Of a stretch of DNA of 64,000 bases, positions 1-7,887 are shown piece after piece. Numbering within the stretch: position 1 is the first letter of the stretch; the number at the start of each line of letters is the position of its first letter. The notes beneath the pieces are model-generated. The model worked only from the letters and a program-made list of their open reading frames with translations, had not been told where the DNA came from and ran no database searches. The DNA comes from Actinoplanes derwentensis (GTDB lineage Bacteria > Actinomycetota > Actinomycetes > Mycobacteriales > Micromonosporaceae), in assembly GCF_900104725.1 (NCBI RefSeq), contig NZ_LT629758.1, positions 558,001 to 622,000 of the forward strand, given 5' to 3'. The position numbers and the translations under genes are program-made.

Positions 1-680
1 CCCACCAGGTGTTCGCGCAGCCGGCGGTAGGCGTCGAGAGCCTCCGCCGGGCGCCCGCACCGGTGCAGGGCGATCATCAACTGGGTGGTCAGTTGTTCGG
101 CGCCGGGGTACTCGACGACGGCGCCGGCCAGGACCTCCACCACGTCGTGCGGGCGGTCCAGGCCCAGCAGGGCATGCGCGTGCGCGCCCAGCAAGGTCAG
201 CCGCTCGCTGGCCAGGCCGGCCCGCACCCGATCGGCCCAGTCACCGGTCATCCCGGCCAGTGGCTCGCCCTGCCACAGGATCAATCCGGCCGCCGCCAGC
301 CGGGCCGCGCCGGTGAAGTCGTCGCCCGCCAGCCGGGCCCGTGCCTCCCGAGACAGCTCCCGGGCCCGGTTGAGGTCCACTTCCGGGCCGGGGACAGTCA
401 GACGATAGCCGTCTCCGGCCCGGTCCAGGCGAGCCGTCCCGTTCGGTTCCGCGGCCCGTCGTAACACCTTCCGCAGCCTGGTCACATAGGACTGGACACT
501 GGTTCTCGCCGCCGCCGGCGGATCGTCCGACCACACCCTTTCGATCAGCACGTTGACCGGAACCGGCAACCCCACCGAGAACGCCAGGGCGGCCAGGACC
601 GCCCGTTGTTTCGGCGGACCGACCGGCACCTGTTCTCCGTGCGCCAACAATTCCACCGGCCCCAACAGCCGTAACTCCAC
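1..680 (-). CDS. SARP/AfsR-type transcriptional regulator, C-terminus cut by window edge
   Basis: The first 226 residues are visible. An N-terminal OmpR-type winged-helix domain (begins VELRLLGPVEL, with GPPKQRAVLAAL and a SVQSYVTRLRKVL recognition-helix region) is followed by the start of a bacterial transcriptional activator domain (EVDLNRARELSREA..., ending RPAEALDAYRRLREHL). This order defines SARP regulators. The start is GTG at 680 because GGGGGAGG lies 5 nt upstream on the minus strand; the frame has no better start. Whether an ATPase or TPR region follows cannot be seen. No SARP target cluster adjoins it in the window, so its role is unknown. It is a different gene from the cluster SARP at 48437-51799. 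Confidence 0.85.
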   Translation of the reverse strand, partial: MELRLLGPVELLAHGEQVPVGPPKQRAVLAALAFSVGLPVPVNVLIERVWSDDPPAAARTSVQSYVTRLRKVLRRAAEPNGTARLDRAGDGYRLTVPGPEVDLNRARELSREARARLAGDDFTGAARLAAAGLILWQGEPLAGMTGDWADRVRAGLASERLTLLGAHAHALLGLDRPHDVVEVLAGAVVEYPGAEQLTTQLMIALHRCGRPAEALDAYRRLREHLV

Positions 681-970
681 CGCTGCCTCCCCCGTGAGAC
701 ACCCATGCCTGATCAGCACGGCCCACAGTGCCCCCTCGTGGGTGATCACTATGGAGATCGGCATCGATACTATGCGTTGTCGAACGGTGGGGCGGAGGTC
801 TGTCCACAGGGGCCGGACGTGCGCTGTCCGGCCGGCGTGCATCATGCCTGGCCGTGACCGAGACCGGACGTGTTGCAACAAGTCGGAAAAGATTCGTGGA
901 TCTCGGACGGCAGCGAGCCGATGCCGGGTGGCCGGCGCAGCGGGCCGGATGCCGAGCGGGCGGCCGGAAA
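681..970. other. Gene-free stretch upstream of the SARP gene
   Basis: This stretch separates the SARP start from the gnd terminator. Open frames on both strands here have no recognisable protein and look like high-GC noise. It should hold the promoter of the leftward SARP gene, but I see no convincing -35/-10 pair or operator. Confidence 0.5.
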
Positions 971-1008
971 CGAACGGGCCCGGCCGCGACAGCGACCGGG
1001 CCCATTCG
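971..1008 (-). terminator. Rho-independent-like hairpin after gnd
   Basis: GGGCCCGG (976-983) pairs perfectly with CCGGGCCC (996-1003) around a 12-nt loop. An outer CGAA/TTCG pair (971-974 with 1005-1008) lengthens the stem with one mismatch. It begins 12 nt past the gnd stop codon. There is no long T-run, which is usual for actinobacterial terminators. Confidence 0.65.
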
Positions 1009-1019
1009 GAAACCGGAGA

Positions 1020-2456
1020 TCAGGCGTCGACCTCGGGACGGCCCTCGGCCGCCCACAGGGTGTGGAACGAGCCGGGCTTGTCCACCCGCTGATAGGTGTG
1101 CGCCCCGAAGAAGTCGCGCTGCCCCTGGATCAGGGCGGCCGGCAGCCGGGAGGCACGCAGGCTGTCGTAGTAGGCGAGCGCCGACGAGAAGCCCGGCGCC
1201 GGGATGCCCTGCTGGGCCGCGGTCACCGCGACACGCCGCCACGCGTCCTGCGCACCGGACACCGCGTCGAGGAAGTACTGGTCGACGAGCAGGGTGGGCA
1301 GGGTCGGGTTCTTGTCGTACGCCTGCTTGATGAAGTCGAGGAACTTGGCCCGGATGATGCAGCCGTCCCGCCAGATCTTGGCCATCGCACCGGGGTCGAT
1401 GTCCCAGCCGTACTCCTTGCTGGCCGCCTGGATCTGCTGGAAGCCCTGCGCGTACGCCACGATCTTCGAGGCGAACAGCGCCTGCTCCACGTCGGCCCGC
1501 AGGTCACCGGCGTGCTGACCGGTCACCGCCGGGCCGGGCAGACCCGCGTCGGTGGCCGCGGTGCGCTCCGGCACGCCACCGGAGATGGCCCGCGCGAACA
1601 CCGACTCGGCGATGCCGGAAACCGGAACACCCAGATCAAGCGCCGCTTGTACGGTCCACCGGCCGGTGCCCTTCTGCTCGGCCCGGTCCACGACGATGTC
1701 CACGAACGGCTTGCCGGTCGCCGCGTCGACCTGCTTGAGCACCTCGGCGGTGATCTCGATCAGGTACGAGCCCAGCCGGCCCTCGTTCCAGTTCGTGAAG
1801 ATGCCGGCGATCTCGGCGGGGGAGTGCCCGCCCACCTGACGGAGCAGGTCGTACGCCTCGGCGATGAGCTGCATGTCCGCGTACTCGATGCCGTTGTGCA
1901 CCATCTTCACGAAGTGCCCGGCGCCGTCCGGGCCGACGTGCACACAACACGGCTCGCCGTCGACCTTCGCCGCGATGTCCTCCAGCAGCGGGCCGAGAGC
2001 CTCGTACGACTCCTTCGGCCCACCCGGCATGATGCTCGGGCCGTGCAGCGCGCCCTCCTCGCCACCGGAGACACCGGCGCCGACGAAGTGCAGGCCCTTC
2101 GCCTTGAGGGCCGCCTCCCGCCGCCGGGTGTCCGCGTAGTGCGCGTTACCCGCGTCGATCAGCATGTCGCCCTCTTCGAGAAGCGGGGCGAACTCGTCGA
2201 TCACGGCGTCGGTGGCCGGACCGGCCTTCACCATGATCACCACGCGGCGCGGGCGCTCCAGGCTGGCCACGAACTGCTCGGCGGACTCGGCCGGGAGGAA
2301 CGTGCCCTCGTGACCGAACTCCTCGACGAGTTCCTTGGTGCGGCCGTAGGACCTGTTGTGCAACGCCACCGTGTGTCCGTGCCGGGCGAAGTTACGAGCC
2401 AGGTTACGGCCCATGACCGCCAGGCCGGTGACACCGATCTGCGCCTTCTGCGACAT
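1020..2456 (-). CDS. gnd: 6-phosphogluconate dehydrogenase (NADP-dependent, decarboxylating)
   Basis: This 478-residue protein oxidatively decarboxylates 6-phosphogluconate to ribulose 5-phosphate in the cytosolic pentose phosphate pathway, making NADPH. The N-terminal Rossmann motif is GVTGLAVMGRNLARN (residues 8-22). The substrate/catalytic signature GAGVSGGEEGALHGPSIMPG lies near residues 126-145 and KMVHNGIEYADM near 183-194. The all-alpha C-terminal domain is complete and the length matches the long (about 470-residue) form. GGAAGGA lies upstream of the ATG. A hairpin follows the stop, so it is probably monocistronic. It is divergent from the diguanylate cyclase gene. Confidence 0.97.
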   Translation of the reverse strand: MSQKAQIGVTGLAVMGRNLARNFARHGHTVALHNRSYGRTKELVEEFGHEGTFLPAESAEQFVASLERPRRVVIMVKAGPATDAVIDEFAPLLEEGDMLIDAGNAHYADTRRREAALKAKGLHFVGAGVSGGEEGALHGPSIMPGGPKESYEALGPLLEDIAAKVDGEPCCVHVGPDGAGHFVKMVHNGIEYADMQLIAEAYDLLRQVGGHSPAEIAGIFTNWNEGRLGSYLIEITAEVLKQVDAATGKPFVDIVVDRAEQKGTGRWTVQAALDLGVPVSGIAESVFARAISGGVPERTAATDAGLPGPAVTGQHAGDLRADVEQALFASKIVAYAQGFQQIQAASKEYGWDIDPGAMAKIWRDGCIIRAKFLDFIKQAYDKNPTLPTLLVDQYFLDAVSGAQDAWRRVAVTAAQQGIPAPGFSSALAYYDSLRASRLPAALIQGQRDFFGAHTYQRVDKPGSFHTLWAAEGRPEVDA

Positions 2457-2561
2457 CGTTTAACGTCCTTCCTCGTTACCCGCCCGTTACGGGCCCCGCG
2501 GTCATTCTTACGGGATCGGAGCCCGGTCGGTTCGATCACGTCCACAGGTTGAACAGCTCAA

Positions 2562-4001
2562 GTGCCCGCCGCGGTGACCGATCGCATCTGCGTGACCCGG
2601 TTTCCCGCCATGACGGCCTTCCTCGTGGTGGCCCTCGCGTGCACGGCGGCCATCCCGGTGATCGCCGCCGAGGACCGGCACCCCCTGTTTGTCATAGTCG
2701 CACTGTTCGACCTGGTCGCGGTGCTGATGGTGGTACGCCGGGCCCCTCGCGGCGACCGCACACCCTTCGTCCACCTGACCTTCGGGGTCCTCTGGCTGCT
2801 GGTCAACATCGTGCTGGCCTGGATCGGCGGCGACACCGTCATCATGGTCGCCGACCTGGTGCTGGTCGCCAGCAACCTGCACCTGCTGGCCGGCGCGGTC
2901 ACCCTGGTGCTGCGGCGCGCCCGTGGCGACGTCGGCGGGCTGGTCGACGCCGCCGTGATGGCGATCGTCCTGTGCGCCCTGATCTGGACCGTGCTGCTGC
3001 AACCGGGACTCAACGCGGCCAGCGTCGCTTTGCTCCAGCAGACCAATCTGCTGGCCAGCATCCTGCTGCTCTCCGGCGTGCTGGGTGCGCTCATCCGCGC
3101 CGTCCGGCTATCCGCGTCCCGCCCGGCCGCGCTCACTCTGTTGGCCGCGGCGGTCCTCTGCGATCTGGTCGCCTACATCTTCTCGATCACCGCGACCGGC
3201 ACCGTCACCACCCAGACGGCACTGCCGGTCAACGACATGTTCTTCATGGCCGGGTACGGGTTGCTCGGGCTCGCCGCGCTGCACCCGTCCGCCCCGTTGC
3301 TGGCCCGTCCCGGACCGGTCCCGCCCGACCGGCTGCGGGTGGTGCTGCTCACCGCGGCCGTCACCGTGGTACCGACCGTCGCCGGAGTTCGCGACATCCT
3401 CGGCGTCCGCAGCGACGCCGCCCTGCTCACCGTCGGCAACCTGCTGATCGTGGGCCTGGTCGCGTTCCGGGTCGCCCGGCTCGGCCGGCAGCGGGAGGCC
3501 GCCGAACTACGGCTGCGGCACCAGGCCACCCACGACCTGCTGACCGGCCTGCCCAACCGGGCCGAACTGTGGCACCGTCTCGACGCCGCGCTCAGCCGCG
3601 AACAGCAGTCCGGCCGCCCGGCGGTGGTCCTGCTGTTCTGCGACCTCAACGGCTTCAAACAGGTCAACGACCGGCTCGGGCACCTGGCCGGCGACCTGCT
3701 GCTGACCGAGGTGGCGACCCGGTTCCGGGCCGGGCTCACCGGGTCGGACGTCGTCACCCGGTACGGCGGTGACGAATTCGTGCTGATCAGCGAAGACGAG
3801 GACCAGCAGGCGGCCGCCGACCGGCTCACCGCGCACATCCGGGCCGCCCTGAACCGGCCGATCCCACTCGGCGGCGAGGACATCCGGGTCGGCACCAGCA
3901 TCGGCGCGGTCCTGTCCGACGGCCGCCGCGACGCCGACGACCTGATCCGGCACGCCGACCAGGCGATGTACGACGAGAAAGCGCTGCGCCGGGCGGCCTG
4001 A
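2562..4001 (+). CDS. Membrane-anchored diguanylate cyclase (GGDEF)
   Basis: About 300 residues of hydrophobic helices (roughly eight membrane segments from residue 17 onward) precede a C-terminal GGDEF domain. The domain starts at HDLLTGLPNRAEL and carries FCDLNGFKQVND and the intact active-site motif YGGDEF near residue 400, so it should make cyclic di-GMP at the inner face of the membrane. The allosteric RxxD inhibitory site that usually precedes GGDEF reads TGSD, so product inhibition by that route is probably lost. The membrane part is a sensor of unknown input. The GTG start has only a weak ribosome site; an ATG at 2610 is an alternative. Confidence 0.92.
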   Translation: MPAAVTDRICVTRFPAMTAFLVVALACTAAIPVIAAEDRHPLFVIVALFDLVAVLMVVRRAPRGDRTPFVHLTFGVLWLLVNIVLAWIGGDTVIMVADLVLVASNLHLLAGAVTLVLRRARGDVGGLVDAAVMAIVLCALIWTVLLQPGLNAASVALLQQTNLLASILLLSGVLGALIRAVRLSASRPAALTLLAAAVLCDLVAYIFSITATGTVTTQTALPVNDMFFMAGYGLLGLAALHPSAPLLARPGPVPPDRLRVVLLTAAVTVVPTVAGVRDILGVRSDAALLTVGNLLIVGLVAFRVARLGRQREAAELRLRHQATHDLLTGLPNRAELWHRLDAALSREQQSGRPAVVLLFCDLNGFKQVNDRLGHLAGDLLLTEVATRFRAGLTGSDVVTRYGGDEFVLISEDEDQQAAADRLTAHIRAALNRPIPLGGEDIRVGTSIGAVLSDGRRDADDLIRHADQAMYDEKALRRAA

Positions 4002-4077
4002 GCGAGGGAGTCCTACGCCAGGCGGTCTGTGGTGAAGTGCTTTGCCGCCGGCGTGTGGAGAAGCCGGGTTGGGCGGG

Positions 4078-4392
4078 TCAGATCTCGAAGAGTTCGCGCA
4101 TCGCCGCGACCAGCCGGACCATGCTCGCGCCGGTCACCATGCCGATCCGCTCGGCGCCCGTGGAAGCGGGCAGACGGCGCAGCCGGTTGATCACGACCAC
4201 CCCGGTTATCGGGTCCTGCTCGGTCAGGGCCACCGCGTACGGCGGCAGTTCGGTGGCGCCGCGCTGACGAACGATCGGGGCGCAGAACGGGGCCGCGTTC
4301 TTCCGCTCGTTGTGACTGTCGCCGGAGAGCACCAGGACGCGGTAGCGCAGGTCCGCGCGGTCACCGATGGTCCAGATCTCGCCGCGTCTCAT
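4078..4392 (-). CDS. MazF/PemK-like toxin, apparently without an antitoxin
   Basis: This 104-residue protein begins MRRGEIWTIGDR, the standard opening of the PemK/MazF/CcdB-like beta-barrel. It continues with RYRVLVLSGDSHNERKN, an internal strand pair and a C-terminal helix MVRLVAAMRELFEI. Family members are mRNA interferases or gyrase poisons. The longer upstream reading frame is rejected because homology begins at ATG 4392. MazF-type genes normally follow a small antitoxin gene, but no such frame is evident upstream (4393 onward) or downstream. It may therefore be a solitary homologue with another role. Assignment to the fold is firm; toxicity is an inference. Confidence 0.75.
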   Translation of the reverse strand: MRRGEIWTIGDRADLRYRVLVLSGDSHNERKNAAPFCAPIVRQRGATELPPYAVALTEQDPITGVVVINRLRRLPASTGAERIGMVTGASMVRLVAAMRELFEI

Positions 4393-5235
4393 CTCAGCAT
4401 GATCCGGAGATCGGCGCGGTCCGGCTCGGCATGGCAGGAAGCGTACCGCCGCACCGATCTCCCTCGCGCCCGGGTGCGAGGCTACCGGCGAGTCACCAGG
4501 CACGTCATCTGCCTATCGCGAATCCTCTTCATGATAGGCGGCCGGGCACGGTTCGTGACCGACAGCAGCGCCACCCGTTCCGCCCGCGGCCAGCCCGCCC
4601 GCGAGCGCCCCGAAGCACCCGCGCCCGGTCAGCCGGACACACCCGAAACCCGCGCCGGCACCACACCCCGACGAGACCGCAGTCACACCCACTCACCCGG
4701 GCGTGTCCCTCACCGCCCGAGCCCCACACACCGAGCCACAAGCCGAACCGCATTCCCGGCCCACGCAGGCCGACGTGCCGTCTTGTGTGGTGGGTTGGGG
4801 TGCGGTTCGAGCCGTAACTCGGCACGCGTGGTGGGGTGCCGCTTTGTGTGCCGAGTAGGGGTGCGGATCGAGCCGCAACCCACCGCACAAGGCGTGGCGG
4901 GGGTGGTGGCGAATCGGGTGCTGGGCGGGTGGACTGGGGTTTGGTGAGGGACGCATTCGGCCCGGCGGTCGCGGGGTGGCCTGGACGGGCCGCCTTCGTC
5001 GCGGGGAGGGGGCGGGGCTTTGGGCTGGCGTACCGGAAAAGGGTTGGGGGGTTCAGGGGGCCGCCTGGGTCGAGTGTGGAGATTCGCGGGGGAGGGGTGG
5101 GGGCCGAACGTCGGACGCCCGACCGGGTGACCTGGGGGATCTGTGGTCCTCCGCAGGTACTCGGCCGGATGATCGGGGGATGTGAACGGGCCGTGCGCTG
5201 GCGTAAGCAGGAAGCTGGAGCGCGGGAGGTCGTTG
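4393..5235. other. Gene-free, low-complexity intergenic stretch
   Basis: About 840 bases with no recognisable protein on either strand. The open frames here translate to proline/arginine- or glycine/arginine-rich strings without domains. The left part is rich in short C-runs, the right part in G-runs. It contains the large cruciform at 4783-4890. The promoter of the PP2C gene should lie at its right end. Confidence 0.6.
4783..4890. repeat. Nested double palindrome (cruciform) of the GTGGTGxGTTGGGG family
   Basis: The outer arms TTGTGTGGTGGGTTG (4783-4797) and CAACCCACCGCACAA (4876-4890) pair at 14 of 15 positions. The inner arms ACTCGGCACGC (4817-4827) and GTGTGCCGAGT (4846-4856) pair at 10 of 11. 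Two further small palindromes, CGGTTCGAGCCG and CGGATCGAGCCG, sit between the arms. The half-units resemble the tandem palindromes at 48255-48417 (GTGGTGxGTTGGGG, TTCGA, AACTCxxCACxC), so both are probably members of one extragenic repeat family. Confidence 0.7.
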
Positions 5236-6864
5236 GTGGTGGGTCGGGCGTTGGCGCAAGCGGTGGGCAGGCCGCGTGTCGAACCGGTGTGGGGGACGGT
5301 GGACGGTGGGCGGGTCGCACTGGAACGTGCGGTCGGGTTGCTCGCCGGTCGGGCACGGTGCCGGCTGGCGGAGGCGCATCGTCATCTGGTTCGGACGGCG
5401 GCGGAGCAGCGCTGTGACGTGGCTGATCTGGCGCGGCGGGTGATCCGGTTGCTGGACACGGCGGAGGCGATCCGGATTCCGGTGATGGAGCGGCGGCGGC
5501 CTGGAGGCGACGGGTTGCCGGGTGCGGCCGGCTTGCCGGACAGGGCCGGATCGTCGGATGCGGCCGGGTCGCCGAGGGGCGACATGGCCGGGTTGCCGAG
5601 GCTCGACGGGATGCCCAGGACGGACGGGATGCCGGGGGCGGACGGGGACGGGCTGCCGGAGGTGGAGACGGTTTCGGAGCTGGTGGCGGCGGCCCTGGTT
5701 GATCCGGCTCCGGTCCTGGTGGCGGCTGAACCGCCGGGGCGACGGTTCACGCCGTGGCTGGCCACCGTGCAGGGGGTGCTTGACTCGTTGCCGGGTATGA
5801 CCGGGTATCTGACTGGGGAACGGGACGCCGACGGGAACCTGACCGAGCTGGTGTGGGCGGCGGCCAGTCCGGAAGCGGTGACCAGCGACGGCCGGCGGGG
5901 TGCGCAGCTGATCGGGTCGCCGCTGCGCCGGCAGATGATCACCGAGGAGCGCTGGCAGGCCTATCAGCGGGTTCTCGACACCGGGGAGCCGGCTGATCTG
6001 GGGCCGGTGCGCATCGGTGGTGCCGACTTCGTGATCCGGGCGGGGCGGCTCGGGCCGGGGCTGCTGATCAGCTGGGAGCGGGCGGCGGGGCCACGGGACG
6101 CGGACCGGCTGGCCGAGGTGGAGCGGACTCTGGCGGCCGAACATGACCTGGCCGGCCGTCTGCAGCGGATCATCCTGCCGATTCCGGCGGAGCCGCTCGA
6201 TCTGCCGGGGTTGCGGGTGGCGTTGCGTTATCTGCCGGCCACTCAGGAGACGATGGTCGGCGGTGACTGGTTCCACGCGGCGGCGCTCAGTGACGGGTCG
6301 ACGCTGCTGGCGGTCGGTGACGTGGCGGGGCACGGTACCCACGCGGCGACCGTGATGGCTCAGCTCCGGCACGCGCTGCGGGCCCTGTCGGTGGTCACCA
6401 GCGACCCGGGGACCCTTCTCGAACACCTCAACCAGCTGACCTGTGAACTGGGCGCGGACGATTCGGAACTGGCGGCCACCGCGGTGATCGCCCGGTTCGA
6501 TCCGTCCCGCGGTGAGCTGGTGTGGGCGCAGGCGGGGCATCCGCCGCCGCTGCTGAACCGGCGCGGCTACACCGCACCGCTGGCCCGCCCGCCCGGTCCG
6601 ATGCTGGGGGTGGTGGAGAACGCCCGGTACGCGAACGCGGTCGCCGGGTTCGACTCCGGGGACGTGCTGCTGCTCTACACCGACGGCCTGGTCGAACATC
6701 GGCGGCGCAGCCTGGACGTGGGGCTGGACGCGCTGATCACCACGGTCGACGACGCGGTGCGGGCGGCTCCCCGGCAGCCGCTCGGCGAGTTGTTGGGCCG
6801 GTTGCAGCGCGCCAACCCGGATGACGACACGTGCATCCTGGCCGCCCGTCCCGGTGTTGCATGA
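5236..6864 (+). CDS. ANTAR-domain, SpoIIE-type PP2C serine phosphatase
   Basis: An N-terminal ANTAR-like helical segment (ALERAVGLLAGRARCRLAEAH to DVADLARRVI) is followed by a glycine/proline/aspartate-rich linker of about 60 residues, a PAS/GAF-like sensory region, and a SpoIIE phosphatase domain. Phosphatase metal-site motifs are GGDWFHAA, GDVAGHGTHAA, YTDGLVE and DDDTCILAAR. Such proteins dephosphorylate anti-sigma-factor antagonists; ANTAR normally binds RNA antiterminator hairpins. I prefer GTG 5236 because GGGAGG ends 6 nt before it; an in-frame GTG at 5182 would add 18 residues. The next gene begins 7 nt after the stop. The link between RNA binding and phosphatase output is an inference from domain order. 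Confidence 0.85.
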   Translation: MVGRALAQAVGRPRVEPVWGTVDGGRVALERAVGLLAGRARCRLAEAHRHLVRTAAEQRCDVADLARRVIRLLDTAEAIRIPVMERRRPGGDGLPGAAGLPDRAGSSDAAGSPRGDMAGLPRLDGMPRTDGMPGADGDGLPEVETVSELVAAALVDPAPVLVAAEPPGRRFTPWLATVQGVLDSLPGMTGYLTGERDADGNLTELVWAAASPEAVTSDGRRGAQLIGSPLRRQMITEERWQAYQRVLDTGEPADLGPVRIGGADFVIRAGRLGPGLLISWERAAGPRDADRLAEVERTLAAEHDLAGRLQRIILPIPAEPLDLPGLRVALRYLPATQETMVGGDWFHAAALSDGSTLLAVGDVAGHGTHAATVMAQLRHALRALSVVTSDPGTLLEHLNQLTCELGADDSELAATAVIARFDPSRGELVWAQAGHPPPLLNRRGYTAPLARPPGPMLGVVENARYANAVAGFDSGDVLLLYTDGLVEHRRRSLDVGLDALITTVDDAVRAAPRQPLGELLGRLQRANPDDDTCILAARPGVA

Positions 6865-6871
6865 TCGTAGG

Positions 6872-7270
6872 GTGCAACCTTCGGTCTCCTGTGTTTTCGT
6901 GTGTCACGACGGCGACGGCCGGATTCTGCTGGCCCGCCGGTCCGCCCGGGCCCGCGACGAGCCGGGCGCCTGGGACTGCGGGGCCGGGGCGCTCGAGTTC
7001 GGGGAGACGTTCGAGGCCGCGGTGACCCGGGAGGTCGGCGAGGAGTACTCGGCGCGTCCTCTGGAGATCCGGCAGCTCGGGGTCCGTAACGTGCTGCGCG
7101 CGGACCCGCCGTCGCACTGGGTCGCGGTGGTCTTCGCGGTGCTCGTCGACCCGGCCGGGGTGCGGATCGGGGAGCCGGACAAGTTCGACGAGCTGGCCTG
7201 GTTCACCCCGGCGGCGTTGCCGTCGCCGTTGCACTCGCAGTTGCCCGCGACGCTGGCCCTGTTCCGATGA
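6872..7270 (+). CDS. Nudix hydrolase
   Basis: This 132-residue protein carries the Nudix box GALEFGETFEAAVTREVGEE, matching Gx5Ex7REUxEE; the final glycine of the consensus is S. The family hydrolyses nucleoside diphosphates linked to another moiety. The substrate is not readable from the sequence. I chose GTG 6872, 7 nt after the phosphatase stop, because the protein then starts at the first beta strand (SVSCVFVCHDGDGRILLARR). An in-frame ATG at 6821 would overlap the upstream gene by 44 nt. It is probably co-transcribed with the phosphatase and coupled by ATGA overlap to the downstream TusA-like gene. Confidence 0.88.
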   Translation: MQPSVSCVFVCHDGDGRILLARRSARARDEPGAWDCGAGALEFGETFEAAVTREVGEEYSARPLEIRQLGVRNVLRADPPSHWVAVVFAVLVDPAGVRIGEPDKFDELAWFTPAALPSPLHSQLPATLALFR

Positions 7271-7542
7271 CGCCGGTCGTCCTGGACGGTGGGGACCGTC
7301 GCTGTGTGCTGCTGCTCATCGAGTTGCGCAAACTCACCACGACGCTGCCCGCGGACACGGTGATCCATCTGATCGCCACCGATCCGGCCGCGCCGATCGA
7401 CCTGCCGGCCTGGTGTCATCTGACCGGGCACGGCTATCTGGGCCCGGTGCAAGGTCAAGACCGTCCGACATTTGCGGTACGGGTGACAGCGGGCGCCGTG
7501 ACCACGGACTCCGCCCGGCCCTGGCATCCGCCGGCTCGCTGA
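7267..7542 (+). CDS. TusA/SirA-like small protein lacking the CP motif
   Basis: This 91-residue protein has the TusA fold pattern: VVLDGGDRRCVLLLIELRK, then LPADTVIHLIATDPAAPIDLPAWCHLTGH and a last strand. TusA proteins carry a persulfide on the Cys of a CPxP motif. Here the Cys is kept but the next residues are VLL rather than PxP, so sulfur relay is uncertain. It overlaps the Nudix gene by 4 nt (ATGA), indicating translational coupling. The family call rests on the fold pattern and the conserved TDP/W/TGH positions. Confidence 0.72.
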   Translation: MTPVVLDGGDRRCVLLLIELRKLTTTLPADTVIHLIATDPAAPIDLPAWCHLTGHGYLGPVQGQDRPTFAVRVTAGAVTTDSARPWHPPAR

Positions 7543-7887
7543 CCGGAAGTCTTACCCGGAGCGCGTTCTCTGCGGAGTCGCCGGAAACCGGTCCCGAGAC
7601 CGGATCTGCTCAGCGGGAGCGTTTCCGTAGAACGGCGAGACAGGCGTGCCGTGGCCGCTGCACACTCTCCGGGTGGGCTCGCACGAGCCGATCAGTGTCT
7701 GACTTTGATATTGAACGATCGATTAAATGGATCTTTTGAATTCCGGTGGCACATCGTTCTGTTGACGTGTGCGGACACCCGAAGAGGCACGCACCACTGA
7801 CCGTGCCAACCGATCCGTTCCGGGGAAGATCGGCTTTAGGCTGTGTCATCCATCGATCATCCACTTCGGATTTCGCAGGAGAACCTG
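7543..7887. other. Intergenic stretch with an AT-rich patch before the secreted hydrolase
   Basis: No gene seen. Positions about 7700-7745 are strikingly AT-rich for this genome and include CGATCG, a likely promoter or regulator-binding region. A TAGGCT element at about 7838 could be a -10 for the hydrolase gene. Confidence 0.4.
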
